Shown here: positions 27,601 through 35,518 of the stretch, piece by piece
How the letters are laid out: each line of letters opens with the position of its first letter
How positions within the stretch are numbered: position 1 is the stretch's first letter
NCBI RefSeq assembly: GCF_001700435.1
Contig: NZ_LYPC01000024.1
Coordinates: 1 to 37,677 of the forward strand
Direction of reading: 5' to 3'
Length of the DNA stretch: 37,677 nucleotides
From: Paenibacillus pectinilyticus
GTDB taxonomy: Bacteria > Bacillota > Bacilli > Paenibacillales > NBRC-103111
Program-made: the position numbers and the translations under genes
The notes under the pieces: model-generated
What the model was told of the DNA's origin: nothing
The model's input: only the letters and a program-made list of their open reading frames with translations
Database searches by the model: none

Positions 27601-28174
27601 TGATTTATATTCTCAAATGCTCGCGGAAGAAATTGCTAAGCTGAAGCTGGAAATAGATGGAGAAGCCGTCGTTCCGGAACCGGAATGGCATACGTCGATC
27701 GATATCCAATTGGATGCGTACTTGCCTTCAGATTATATCTATGACAGCATGCAAAAAATTGAAATTTACAAAAAAGTGGCCGCCATTCGCACGCTGGATG
27801 AAGCCGCGGATCTGCATGATGAACTCGTTGATCGTTTCGGCGATCTTCCGCAGGCCGTGTTCAACCTACTGACAGTGGCTCGTTTGAAAGCATACGGTTC
27901 GGAGTACCGAATTGAAACGATTAGCCAAAAAGGAGAGGATTATCTAATCAAGGTGCATATCGACCAGAATGGCAGATTAGATGGCCAGAAGCTCCTCGCC
28001 TTGTCCAAAGGCTTTGAGGGTCGTATCAAATTGAACGCAGATCCGCAACTGCTTATTGTTATCCGTTTTAAAGGTATGAAGCCGGAAGCCTCCATCGAAT
28101 TGTTGGAGAAATTCTTGGTACAATATAAGGATGTTTTGAAAACGAAAGGGGAATTACAGGATGTTGCCAAATGA
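24653..28174 (+). CDS. mfd: Transcription-repair coupling factor Mfd
   Basis: SF2 ATPase that removes stalled RNA polymerase and recruits UvrA. The 1173 residues show the full layout: UvrB-like N-terminal modules (1-about 400), the RNA polymerase interaction domain with LKIGDYVVHVNHGIGKYVGI starting near residue 487, the helicase motor with GDVGYGKTEVA near 638-648 and VDEEQRFG near 737-744, the TATPIPRTL motif, RGRVGR near 910, and the C-terminal D7 domain. TTG 24653 with AGGGGAG nine bases upstream. Its last 14 bases overlap the foldase gene that follows, suggesting translational coupling. Confidence 0.97.
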   Translation: MQALIGAFSADTDFQTIVTGLKSEMKEQLIAGLTGSSRQVMLASLARELERPLFVVTHNMFAAQKIAEDLLECLSPEEVLLYPSQELLTTEEAASSPEMLAQRIDVLTKLAGGYRGVVIAPFAGVRRLLPLKQVFEESRVTVNVGDTIQLDELLATLSSLGYERVERVETKGEMSVRGGILDLFPLTSENAIRIELFDIEVDSIRTFDVSDQRSIDKLTTVTIPPCREIQADRKRLQSAAQHAYELLQAQLAKMSERSAKDKLLEGIGHDIERMREGQTFPGIYKYISLLYTERQTLMDYMPKDSILIIDEPARLLETAKQLERDEAEWMMHALTEGKSLPAFVLSKSYETLLHRRPFPTLYVSLFLRQVAGIQPQNIVNFVCRVMQNFHGQMNLLKAEMERWTKNGSKVILLANGEDRAERVRRVLNDYQIEVPEIVDGNLQTGFEMPSIHLVVITEGEIFTQKQRKARKVEKKLENAERIKSYQELKIGDYVVHVNHGIGKYVGIGTLEVGGIHKDYLHIMYAGGDKLSVPIDQIDLIQKYVGSEEKEPKVYKLGGADWARVKSKARASVKDIADELIKLYAERQAATGYGFSKDSSYQNEFEAMFPYDETRDQLRAIEEIKTDMEKERPMDRLLCGDVGYGKTEVAVRAAFKSAIDGKQVAVLVPTTILAQQHYETFRERFSGYPFNVKVLSRFRSKKEQTEVMKGVKKGTVDVVIGTHRLLSQDVQFKDLGLLIVDEEQRFGVSHKEKLKRLKTNVDVLTLTATPIPRTLHMSMLGVRDLSVIETPPENRFPVQTYVVEYGPTLVREAIERELAREGQVYYLYNRVQGITQIADQISMMIPDARVTVAHGQMGEQELEKTILDFLDGEYDVLVSTSIIETGVDIPNVNTLIVHDADKMGLSQLYQLRGRVGRSNRVAYAYFTYQRDKVLTEVAEKRLQAIKEFTELGSGFKIAMRDLSIRGAGNLLGAEQHGFIASVGFDLYSQMLAEEIAKLKLEIDGEAVVPEPEWHTSIDIQLDAYLPSDYIYDSMQKIEIYKKVAAIRTLDEAADLHDELVDRFGDLPQAVFNLLTVARLKAYGSEYRIETISQKGEDYLIKVHIDQNGRLDGQKLLALSKGFEGRIKLNADPQLLIVIRFKGMKPEASIELLEKFLVQYKDVLKTKGELQDVAK

Positions 28175-29264
28175 GACTAGCAGACAACGACTTTCTTCGA
28201 AAAAATGGATTTTAGGTTTGGTGACAGTGGTTCTTGCATTTTCTGTCCTCAGCGCATGTGGAAGCAAAAAAGACAGCACTTCTACAGCTTCACCTGCTGC
28301 ATCAGCGGCAGCGACAGGAAAGCCAACTGACATTATTGCTACTTACAAAGATGGCGGCAAAATTACACGCGCCGAGTTCGATTCCTTCATTAACGTAAAT
28401 AAAATGTTCTCACCGCAATTGGCTCAATACTTGACAGATCCAGCGTTCCAACAAGATATGTTGAAGCAAATGGTTACTTTCCGTGTTCTTTCTGCAAAAG
28501 CAGACGATAAAGTGAAAGCTGACGCTGACAAGCAAGTTACTGAGCAAATGAAATCCATTACCGATTACTTCAGCAAGCAAGAAGGCGGCATGGATAAACA
28601 ATTGAAAGACAACAGCATCGAACTGAAAGATATCGAGTCCCTAATGAAATTAAGCTTCTACACAATGGGCAGTATGGAAGGTAAAATTACTGACCAACAA
28701 GTGCAAGATTCCTACAAAGAGCAATCGGCTGCACATGCGTTTGACGTAGCGACGGTTAGCCATATTCTTATTGCCTTGAAAGATTCCGCAACACAAGCAG
28801 ATCTTCGTACGAAGGATGCAGCGCTTGCAAGAGCGAAAGAAGTAAAAGCAAAACTGGATGCAGGTGGAGATTTCGCGGCGCTTGCGAAAGAATATTCCGA
28901 TGATCCAGGTTCCAAAGATGCTGGCGGTACGTACAAAGATGCCGACATCAATCAATGGGTGCCAGAATTCAAAGAAGCAGCAAGCACACTTCCTTTGAAC
29001 AAAATCAGCGATCCTGTTGAATCTTCATTCGGTTACCACGTGATGAAAGTAGAGTCCAGAAGCACGAAACAATTGGATGATACGCTTAAAACACAAATCA
29101 AATCTCAGCTTGCGGAGAAATCTCTATCTGAGTTTGCTGAAACGGAATATCCGAAATTGATCGAAACGAATAACCTGCCTAAAGTCGAAACAAGCCCAGC
29201 TCCTGCTGCAAGCCCAGCAGCTAGCCCTGCGGCAAGTCCGGCAGCTAGTCCAGCAGCCAAGTAA
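28161..29264 (+). CDS. PrsA/SurA-like lipoprotein peptidyl-prolyl isomerase
   Basis: Extracytoplasmic foldase. The 367 residues begin with a basic n-region and hydrophobic segment ending in the lipobox LSAC (Cys near residue 33), so a membrane-anchored lipoprotein is predicted. A SurA-N-like chaperone region follows (about 50-170), then a parvulin rotamase domain (about 198-297; VSHILIALKD, LAKEYSDDPGSKDAGG, FGYHVMKV) and a C-terminal tail of SPAA repeats. ATG 28161 lies inside mfd and has AGGGG eight to nine bases upstream. B. subtilis prsA is elsewhere; this copy lies in the mfd-spoVT gap. A perfect terminator follows. Confidence 0.9.
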   Translation: MLPNETSRQRLSSKKWILGLVTVVLAFSVLSACGSKKDSTSTASPAASAAATGKPTDIIATYKDGGKITRAEFDSFINVNKMFSPQLAQYLTDPAFQQDMLKQMVTFRVLSAKADDKVKADADKQVTEQMKSITDYFSKQEGGMDKQLKDNSIELKDIESLMKLSFYTMGSMEGKITDQQVQDSYKEQSAAHAFDVATVSHILIALKDSATQADLRTKDAALARAKEVKAKLDAGGDFAALAKEYSDDPGSKDAGGTYKDADINQWVPEFKEAASTLPLNKISDPVESSFGYHVMKVESRSTKQLDDTLKTQIKSQLAEKSLSEFAETEYPKLIETNNLPKVETSPAPAASPAASPAASPAASPAAK

Positions 29265-29271
29265 GAACTTT

Positions 29272-29310
29272 CAGGATGTCCGATAATGGACATCCTGTTT
29301 TTATTTTTTT
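29272..29310 (+). terminator. Terminator after the foldase gene
   Basis: CAGGATGTCC-GATAAT-GGACATCCTG (29272-29297) followed by TTTTTATTTTTTT. Confidence 0.93.
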
Positions 29311-29572
29311 GACGAAAAAATCAACTGCTAAACGAGGTCGCTCAGCATTGAATTTCTTCGATATAGATTTTCTCAATTTTGGACATGATAAGCGCAGCAG
29401 GGTGCAGAGCTAAATAAAGTAAATTGCTTAGTCGAGGCGTCTGCATAGAAGAATGGGAAGTGAAGAATACTATGGATAGATTTCAAGTTCCCACCAAATC
29501 CCGATCTAGCATACAAGGTTTCATGCTCGTGTCGTATCTAATTCGTAAGCGGAAAGTGAGGCATCTAGAGGT
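29311..29572 (+). other. Intergenic region before spoVT
   Basis: About 260 bases with no gene. GCATA (29443-29447) and GAATACTA (29465-29472) resemble sigma-G/F elements, but the spacer is 17-18 bases instead of 15. spoVT is sigma-G dependent in B. subtilis. Nothing else is evident. Confidence 0.35.
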
Positions 29573-30115
29573 ATGAAAGCAACTGGAATTGTCCGTCGGA
29601 TAGATGATTTAGGGAGAGTTGTAATCCCCAAGGAAATACGGCGCACCCTACGCATTCGTGAAGGTGACCCTTTGGAAATTTTCGTGGATCGTGATGGAGA
29701 AGTCATTCTGAAGAAATACTCACCGATTGGCGAGCTTGGCGATTTTGCGAAGGAATATGCAGAGTCATTATTTGAAAGCACCAATCATGTAGCTCTCATC
29801 TCGGATCGAGATAATATCATCGCCATGGCTGGCGGATCCAAGAAGGATTATTTAGAGAAATCCGTTGGGGCGATTATTGAATCCTGTATGGAAAATCGAA
29901 AAGCTGTGATTGAAAGCAGTTCAGGACAATTTGAGATCATTAAAGATACCAACGAAACCTTTACCTCCTTCGTAGCAGCGCCGATCGTGGCCGGAGGGGA
30001 TCCAATTGGTTCGGTTATCTTGATCTCCAAGGACGAGAACGTCAAAATGGGCAATATGGAAGTTAAAATGGTTGAGACTGCCGCAGGATTTCTGGCTAAG
30101 CAAATGGAGCAATAA
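29573..30115 (+). CDS. spoVT: Stage V sporulation regulator SpoVT
   Basis: Forespore regulator that tunes sigma-G genes. Residues 1-52 are an AbrB-like swapped-hairpin DNA-binding domain (ATGIVRRIDDLGRVVIPKE, then LRIREGDPLEIFVD); residues 55-178 form a GAF domain. 180 residues. GTGAGG stands 11 bases before ATG; an AGAGGT one base away is too close to act. The N-terminal domain is a clear paralogue of the abrB product at 8564, which has a zinc-ribbon-like tail where SpoVT has the GAF domain. A terminator follows. Confidence 0.96.
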   Translation: MKATGIVRRIDDLGRVVIPKEIRRTLRIREGDPLEIFVDRDGEVILKKYSPIGELGDFAKEYAESLFESTNHVALISDRDNIIAMAGGSKKDYLEKSVGAIIESCMENRKAVIESSSGQFEIIKDTNETFTSFVAAPIVAGGDPIGSVILISKDENVKMGNMEVKMVETAAGFLAKQMEQ

Positions 30116-30132
30116 GCACATAAACAACACGA

Positions 30133-30179
30133 AAGCTTCCTTACGGAGATGGTGATCATCTGTAAGTGAAGCTTTTTTT
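30133..30179 (+). terminator. Terminator after spoVT
   Basis: AAGCTTC (30133-30139) and GAAGCTT (30168-30174) plus inner TTAC/GTAA and GAGATG/CATCTG-type pairs form a long stem followed by six or seven T. Confidence 0.85.
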
Positions 30180-30206
30180 GTCTGCAATGGCAGATTTCGC
30201 TATAAT
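30178..30206 (+). promoter_or_regulatory. Sigma-A promoter of yabM
   Basis: TTGTCT (30178-30183), 17-base spacer, TATAAT (30201-30206). The -35 overlaps the end of the spoVT terminator T run. Confidence 0.65.
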
Positions 30207-30247
30207 ACGTACATGGGAATGATGTCAGCGAAGAGGGGTTAAGCAGA

Positions 30248-31945
30248 ATGGAAGTTACCGGCAAGGAGCAAGATGGGCGACAAGAGGAGCTCCAGAGAAA
30301 TGCCGGGAAACAGGGGAATAAGCTGTTAAAAGGCGCTGCACTGCTTGGAGGCGCCGCTGTGCTCTCCAAACTATTAGGGACCTTACAGAAGATTCCCTTA
30401 CAAAACGTGGCCGGGGATGCGGCTTTTGGTATTTATAACGCGGTGTATCCGCTCTATATTTTAATTTTATTTGCAGCCACAGCAGGATTTCCTGTTGCGG
30501 TTTCTAAATTTGTTGCCGAACGCGTGATGGAAGGCGATCATCCGGGTGCTAGGCGGATTGTGTATGTCTCGGCTGCCTTATTAATGTTTGCGGGGCTCGT
30601 GTTGTTTCTGTTGTTGTATTTTGGCTCAGAAACGATTGCGGGATGGATTGGCATCCATCAGACGGCAACGGCGATTCGTAGTATTTCTTTTGCGCTGCTG
30701 CTGTCACCTATGCTTGCTGTTCTGCGGGGGTATTTCCAGGGGTATCAAAATATGGTGCCGACCGCAGTTTCACAGGTTATTGAACAACTCATTCGTGTCA
30801 TCACGATGGTTGCGTTGCTGCTCTATATGGTCTCGCTCGCCTATGACAATGCTTGGATCGCAGCAGGAGCCACTTTTGGCTCTGTGACAGGCGCAGGAGC
30901 GGGTCTGATCGTGATGGCTGTATTTTGGCGAAGAGCACAGCGGTTGGAGCGGGAGAACGGAGCTGGTGGAAGGGAGGTTCTTTCTTCCTGGCAGTGGGCG
31001 AAGCGGATTACGTTGTATGCGATTCCTGTTTGCTTAGGTGCTATTGTCATGCCTCTCCTCACACTTGTCGATACGTTCACGATGCCGCGCATGTTGGAAG
31101 CTTCGCTTGGCAGTGAGATGGAGGCGATGCGTCAATTTGGTCTGTACAATCGCGGACTGCCGCTCGTTCAGCTTGTAGTGATGATTGCGTCCTCTATGTC
31201 AGCGGTACTGGTGCCGGCGATAGCGGAGGCTAAGGCGCGAGGGCAAGAGGAGCGAATTCGCTTTCGAGCGGAAATGTCAATCAGGCTCGCTTGGCTGATT
31301 GGTCTTGGCGCCTCGTTCGGGCTAGCGTTCGCGGCTGTGCCGATTAACGTGATGCTGTATACGAGCTCCGAGGCAAGCTGGACGATGGCCGTGTTGGCCT
31401 TCACGGCCTTGTTTAGTACCGTGAACGCTGTCAGTGCCAGCGTTCTGCAGGGCGCCGGCGCGATCCGCACGCCGGCCAAAGCGCTGCTCGTTGCCATCGT
31501 GCTGAAAGCACTCGGCAACATCTTACTGCTGCCCCGCTGGGGCATCGATGGCGCCGCGCTTAGCGCGGTGATCGCCTACGCCGCTGCCGCGGGGCTGAAC
31601 CTGGTGCAGCTGCGCCGCAGCACCGGTGTGCGCTTCGCGCTGCGGCCGTACGCCGTCAGTCCCGCGCTGGGCGTGGGACTGATGGGAGGCTGCCTCGCAG
31701 CGCTGCAAGGGCTGGCAATGCTCGCTACGGCGGCATGGCATGTGCCTGAGCGATGGAGCGCCAGCGCCATCGCCATTATGGGCGTAGCCGGCGGCGCAGC
31801 CGTCTACGCGCTTGCGCTGCTGCGCAGCGGCGGCATCAGCCGCGAGGAGCTGCGGCTGATGCCGGAGCTGGACCGGAAGCTGGCGCCGGTCCTGGCGAAG
31901 CTGAGGCCGACGAAGTCTTCCGTCGGCTCGAAGGACTCCAAGTAG
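30248..31945 (+). CDS. yabM: Polysaccharide-biosynthesis / MurJ-like flippase family membrane protein
   Basis: A 565-residue protein of the MOP superfamily (YabM/SpoVB/MurJ branch) with about 14 hydrophobic segments after a hydrophilic N-terminus of 25 residues. The family moves lipid-linked sugars across the membrane; the cargo here is not known. Typical features are LLGGAAVLSKLLGTLQKIPLQNV near residues 34-56 (only partly quoted family signature), FGIYNAVYPLY and FQGYQNMVPTAVSQV. AGAGGGG lies nine bases before ATG. The last third (from about 31440) is much richer in G+C than the first part. It follows spoVT as in B. subtilis and precedes mazG after 254 bases that hold no visible gene or clear terminator. 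Confidence 0.87.
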   Translation: MEVTGKEQDGRQEELQRNAGKQGNKLLKGAALLGGAAVLSKLLGTLQKIPLQNVAGDAAFGIYNAVYPLYILILFAATAGFPVAVSKFVAERVMEGDHPGARRIVYVSAALLMFAGLVLFLLLYFGSETIAGWIGIHQTATAIRSISFALLLSPMLAVLRGYFQGYQNMVPTAVSQVIEQLIRVITMVALLLYMVSLAYDNAWIAAGATFGSVTGAGAGLIVMAVFWRRAQRLERENGAGGREVLSSWQWAKRITLYAIPVCLGAIVMPLLTLVDTFTMPRMLEASLGSEMEAMRQFGLYNRGLPLVQLVVMIASSMSAVLVPAIAEAKARGQEERIRFRAEMSIRLAWLIGLGASFGLAFAAVPINVMLYTSSEASWTMAVLAFTALFSTVNAVSASVLQGAGAIRTPAKALLVAIVLKALGNILLLPRWGIDGAALSAVIAYAAAAGLNLVQLRRSTGVRFALRPYAVSPALGVGLMGGCLAALQGLAMLATAAWHVPERWSASAIAIMGVAGGAAVYALALLRSGGISREELRLMPELDRKLAPVLAKLRPTKSSVGSKDSK

Positions 31946-32199
31946 CGGCCTGAAAGTGGTTTAGTCCGATTCAACCCACTTCATGGCGACTGTTTGCGAT
32001 GATTAGCGCCTGTTGTTCGATTCCCCGTCAAATAGATAAAATCGTTACTACGTAGGTAATGCACTTGATTACTGATTTGCCTGCATGAAGATTGCCCGCT
32101 TATGGTGACTTCTGCAACTGTGTATATTTGTAAAGCTGCAAATGTGCTGGCTTTTGCCAGAGAAAAATCGATATACCTATCATTCAGGAGGTGTCACCC

Positions 32200-33726
32200 A
32201 TGTCAGCAAGCAACCCGTGTATTACCGTCCTTGGACTCGGGACCGGAGACGAAGATCAGCTCACGTTAGGTGTTTGGAAGAAACTCCAATCGGCTGCGAA
32301 GTCACAAGCTAAGCTGTTCCTACGCACGAAAGACCATCCGATGGTCCAGCTTTTAGATGCAAACAAAATCCCTTACGAGACCTTTGATGCGAATTACATG
32401 TCGAATGAGTCGTTTGAGGGTGTTTACGCGTCCATTGCGGAAGAATTAATCGCTGCTGCGAAAAGTAATTCCCTCGAAGTGCTCTACGCAGTACCAGGTC
32501 ATCCCATGGTGGCTGAATTTACGGTACAACTGCTCAAACAACGTTGCCCTTCCGAAGGAATTGAGCTGCAAATCACGGGTGGTGAAAGCTTTTTAGACCA
32601 AGCGTTCCTGCGCTTTGGTTTTGATCCAATCGATGGCTTTCAGCTGCTTGATGCGACAAGCATCAGCCGTTATGCGCTGAATCCACAGCTGCATACGGTG
32701 ATTGGGCAGGTGTACGATACCTACACAGCGTCAGACCTGAAAATCAGCCTCATGGATGCGTATCCGGATGAATACCGCGTAGTAGTAGGTCACGCTTTGG
32801 GTGTAGCGGGGCAAGAGCAGATCATCGAAGTACCGCTTCATGAGCTGGATCATGTCAAAGGCTACGGCAATCTGTCGCTAGTCTGGGTCCCTCGCAGCGA
32901 GCAGGAGGAGCCGTACTATCGCACATTTGGCAAGTTGCATGAGATTGTACAAACGCTGCGCAGTCCAGAGGGCTGTCCGTGGGATCAAGAGCAGACGCAC
33001 GAAAGTCTGCGTAAGAATCTGATTGAAGAAGCTTACGAAGTGCTGGAAACGATCGATGAGGATGATCCAGAGCACATGTGCGAGGAACTAGGCGATCTTC
33101 TTTTGCAAGTGATGCTGCATGCTCAAATGGAAGAGGAAATTGGCACCTTCACCGTATATGATGTGATTGCCACTTTGAATGAGAAGCTGATACGCCGGCA
33201 TCCGCATGTATTTGGTGAGAACAAGGCGGAAGATGCGGATGAAGCGCTGGTAAACTGGAACGCCATGAAGGCGGAGGAGAAGCGTAAGAAGGGCATTGAT
33301 GTGACGAAGCAGTCCGTCCTTGATGGCATTCCGCGTGAATTGCCTGGGCTTATGAAGGCATTGAAGCTGCAGAAGAAGGCGGCGACGGTCGGTTTTGACT
33401 GGACAGAGCTGGACGATGTGCTTGCGAAGGTGGAAGAAGAGCTCGCTGAACTGCGTGAAGCGATTGCATTGGGGGCGGAAGACGGGGCTCAGGCGCGCCG
33501 CGACGAGCTGGGGGATGTTCTTTTTTCCATCGTAAATGTTGCTAGATTCCTCAAAGTAGATCCAGAAGAGGCGCTAGCCCAGACGAACCGCAAATTTATG
33601 CAAAGATTTTCCTATATCGAGGAACAACTACGTTTAAGAGAGTTATCTTTTGAACAAACTGGGTTATCAGAGATGGAAAAATATTGGCAGGAAGCAAAAA
33701 AAGTTGCAAAACTTGATAGGTCTTAG
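32200..33726 (+). CDS. yabN: Tetrapyrrole methylase-MazG fusion protein (YabN)
   Basis: A 508-residue fusion: residues 1-about 225 form a tetrapyrrole (corrin/porphyrin) methylase-like domain with ITVLGLGTGDEDQLTLG at the start; two MazG nucleotide-pyrophosphohydrolase domains follow. The first (about 250-350) has GCPWDQEQTHESL and the metal motif EEAYEV...EELGDLLLQV; the second (about 390-480) has EEELAELREA and RDELGDVLFSI. Such proteins hydrolyse non-canonical or damaged NTPs; the role of the methylase part is unknown. ATG 32200 with AGGAGGTG seven bases upstream is chosen over GTG 32191, which lies in that site. Confidence 0.94.
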   Translation: MSASNPCITVLGLGTGDEDQLTLGVWKKLQSAAKSQAKLFLRTKDHPMVQLLDANKIPYETFDANYMSNESFEGVYASIAEELIAAAKSNSLEVLYAVPGHPMVAEFTVQLLKQRCPSEGIELQITGGESFLDQAFLRFGFDPIDGFQLLDATSISRYALNPQLHTVIGQVYDTYTASDLKISLMDAYPDEYRVVVGHALGVAGQEQIIEVPLHELDHVKGYGNLSLVWVPRSEQEEPYYRTFGKLHEIVQTLRSPEGCPWDQEQTHESLRKNLIEEAYEVLETIDEDDPEHMCEELGDLLLQVMLHAQMEEEIGTFTVYDVIATLNEKLIRRHPHVFGENKAEDADEALVNWNAMKAEEKRKKGIDVTKQSVLDGIPRELPGLMKALKLQKKAATVGFDWTELDDVLAKVEEELAELREAIALGAEDGAQARRDELGDVLFSIVNVARFLKVDPEEALAQTNRKFMQRFSYIEEQLRLRELSFEQTGLSEMEKYWQEAKKVAKLDRS

Positions 33727-33847
33727 AAGGATTTTGCCGAAAAAAGCAGAATACTAGACTTGTTGCAAGGTAAAATCATAAGCATGTAACCACAGTTGGT
33801 ACATAGAAGACCTGATCTTCAAACATTTTGGGAGGTAAAGAAACCAC

Positions 33848-34120
33848 ATGAACAAAACAGATTTGATCAACAACATCGCAGAAAAAAGCGGACTAACTAA
33901 GAAAGACGTAGAAGTTGTCCTTAACGGATTTCTTGGTGAAGTAACAGACGCTCTTTCATCGGGAGATAAAGTACAATTGATCGGTTTCGGTACTTTCGAA
34001 ACTCGCAAACGTTCCGGCCGTACAGGTCGCAACCCGCAAACGGGCAACCCAATCGAAATCGCAGAATCCAATGTTCCTGCTTTCAAAGCGGGCAACAAGC
34101 TTAAAGACGCTGTAAAATAA
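33848..34120 (+). CDS. hup: HU-type DNA-binding protein
   Basis: A 90-residue nucleoid protein of the HU/HBsu family. MNKTDLINNIAEKSGLTKK at the start and the DNA-binding arm GFGTFETRKRSGRTGRNPQTG near residues 46-66 are diagnostic. GGGAGGT lies nine to ten bases before ATG. It lies between mazG and rqcP; in B. subtilis hbs is at another locus and the two neighbours are adjacent, whereas the order seen here is, as I recall, normal in Paenibacillus. The stop codon TAA shares its last base with the ATG of rqcP. Confidence 0.97.
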   Translation: MNKTDLINNIAEKSGLTKKDVEVVLNGFLGEVTDALSSGDKVQLIGFGTFETRKRSGRTGRNPQTGNPIEIAESNVPAFKAGNKLKDAVK

Positions 34121-34383
34121 TGCGGATCGATAAATTTCTCAAAGTGTCTCGTCTAATCAAACGTCGCACCGTTGCGAAGGATGTGTCCGATCAAGGGCGC
34201 GTGTGGATTAACGGTCGTGATGCTAAAGCGAGTACGCATGTGAAAGTTGGAGACGAGCTATCCATTCAGTTCGGTCAGAAGAAAGTAACGATCCGCGTAG
34301 AGCTTCTTACCGAGTCTACTCGTAAGGAAGATGCTGCCATGATGTATACGCTGCTGAAGGAAGAAGCCTTCCAAACCGAATAA
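34120..34383 (+). CDS. rqcP: Ribosome quality control factor RqcP (S4 domain)
   Basis: RqcP (YabO), an 87-residue Hsp15-like S4 RNA-binding protein that works with RqcH on stalled 50S-peptidyl-tRNA to add C-terminal alanine tails. The S4 core MRIDKFLKVSRLIKRRTVAK is at the very start, and WINGRDAKASTHVKVGDEL follows near residues 29-47. It begins at the last base of the hup stop (TAATG), so translation is probably coupled to the abundant HU protein. A terminator follows. Confidence 0.95.
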   Translation: MRIDKFLKVSRLIKRRTVAKDVSDQGRVWINGRDAKASTHVKVGDELSIQFGQKKVTIRVELLTESTRKEDAAMMYTLLKEEAFQTE

Positions 34384-34399
34384 ACGGCACATAACGTTA

Positions 34400-34437
34400 A
34401 AGTCCATGATTCCCTTAACGGGAGGTCTTGGGCTTTT
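34400..34437 (+). terminator. Terminator after rqcP
   Basis: AAGTCC (34400-34405) with GGGCTT and an inner TTCCC-TTAA-CGGGAG helix, then six T. Confidence 0.75.
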
Positions 34438-34522
34438 TTGTTATGAAATGGTAAGTTCAAGTTCCGCCTGGGCGCCTCTTGCATATCCTACCTAAATGAG
34501 AAGTGATGAGGGTGGTGTTAAG

Positions 34523-35122
34523 ATGCATTGGTTTTCTATTGTGGCCATTGGCGTCGCTGCGAATATTGATAATTTGGGCATTGGCTTATCGTTCGGCTCA
34601 CGAGCAACGAAGGTTCCGTTTCTCTCCAACTTACTTATTGCTCTGCTATCTCTGGTGGCAGCCTATATGGCCATGTCGTTAGGACAATATTTGTCACATG
34701 TCATGGCGTCTTCGCATGCGAATCTGATCGGAGGTGTCGTTATCCTTATTCTGGGGGCGTGGGGACTTCGCTCGGGCATCCGACGTTACCGTAGGAATAA
34801 AGCGGAGCTGCAACTCGATGAGCAATTTGATGACATGGCCCTCCGTTCAGATAAGGACGGGAATCATGTCATTTCCTGGGGAGAGTCGTTGTCTCTTGGC
34901 TTTGCACTATCTATCAATTGTATGGCAAGCGGCTTTGGTGCGGGGGCGAGCGGTGTTTCTCCGGTATTAGCAGCACTTTCAGTGGGTCTGTTTTCCCTTG
35001 TGACCGTAGATATCGGAATTCGTATGGGCGGCCAAATCGCCAAATCATGGCTGGGTCAATACGCAGAGATACTGGGATGTCTGTTACTAATCCTCATCGG
35101 ATGCTATGAAGTGATCGTGTAA
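34523..35122 (+). CDS. ytaF: Sporulation membrane protein YtaF (MntP-like)
   Basis: A 199-residue membrane protein with six hydrophobic segments arranged as two related halves. The repeat motif is visible as AANIDNLGIGLSFG near residues 12-25 and ALSINCMASGFGAGASG near 130-146. The family is related to the manganese exporter MntP, but transport has not, to my knowledge, been shown for YtaF. ATG 34523 follows a GGGTGGTG site by five bases; an upstream in-frame ATG at 34496 has no site. In B. subtilis ytaF is elsewhere; here it stands next to yabP and yabQ. Confidence 0.85.
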   Translation: MHWFSIVAIGVAANIDNLGIGLSFGSRATKVPFLSNLLIALLSLVAAYMAMSLGQYLSHVMASSHANLIGGVVILILGAWGLRSGIRRYRRNKAELQLDEQFDDMALRSDKDGNHVISWGESLSLGFALSINCMASGFGAGASGVSPVLAALSVGLFSLVTVDIGIRMGGQIAKSWLGQYAEILGCLLLILIGCYEVIV

Positions 35123-35140
35123 ACGAGAGCCTCAGCTTGT

Positions 35141-35168
35141 TCATATTTCTTTATGAAGTTCATAGGGT
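35141..35168 (+). promoter_or_regulatory. Candidate sigma-E promoter of yabPQ
   Basis: TCATATT (35141-35147), 13-base spacer, CATAGGGT (35161-35168). The -35 fits sigma-E well and the -10 has CATA but weak later positions. yabP and yabQ are sigma-E genes in B. subtilis. Confidence 0.42.
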
Positions 35169-35230
35169 TGTAGTTCTAAAAAAGGACATCCTCCCATATC
35201 GTAATGATAGATGAAGGAGGGGTACAGGCC

Positions 35231-35518
35231 ATGATCGAACCCGTGAAAAACAACAATAAAAGACAAGAAATCAAAATGCTGAATCGCAAGCTCTTGGAGA
35301 TTTCGGGAGTTTTGAATGTAGAAAGCTTTGATAGCGAAGAGTTCCTCCTTGAAACGGAAATGGGCTACTTGATGATTAAGGGGCAGAATTTGCACATCAA
35401 GAACTTGAGCTTGGAGCAAGGATTAGTCGCCATTGAAGGTATTATTCATGAATTAGCCTATGTGGACGGGAACACCCAGGAGAAATCCAAAGGGTTCCTA
35501 GGTAAGTTATTTAAGTGA
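35231..35518 (+). CDS. yabP: Sporulation protein YabP
   Basis: A 95-residue YabP/YqfC family protein needed in the mother cell for spore cortex formation in B. subtilis. The family motif is seen in NRKLLEISGVLNVESFDSEE (residues 18-37) and GYLMIKGQNLHIKNLSLEQG. ATG 35231 has GAAGGAGGGG eight to nine bases upstream; an in-frame ATG at 35204 precedes that site and is rejected. Its TGA overlaps the GTG start of yabQ by four bases. Confidence 0.93.
   Translation: MIEPVKNNNKRQEIKMLNRKLLEISGVLNVESFDSEEFLLETEMGYLMIKGQNLHIKNLSLEQGLVAIEGIIHELAYVDGNTQEKSKGFLGKLFK

Noticed and set aside
29443..29472. Sigma-G promoter for spoVT
   Set aside because: Both elements look right, but the spacer is two to three bases too long; kept only as a note.
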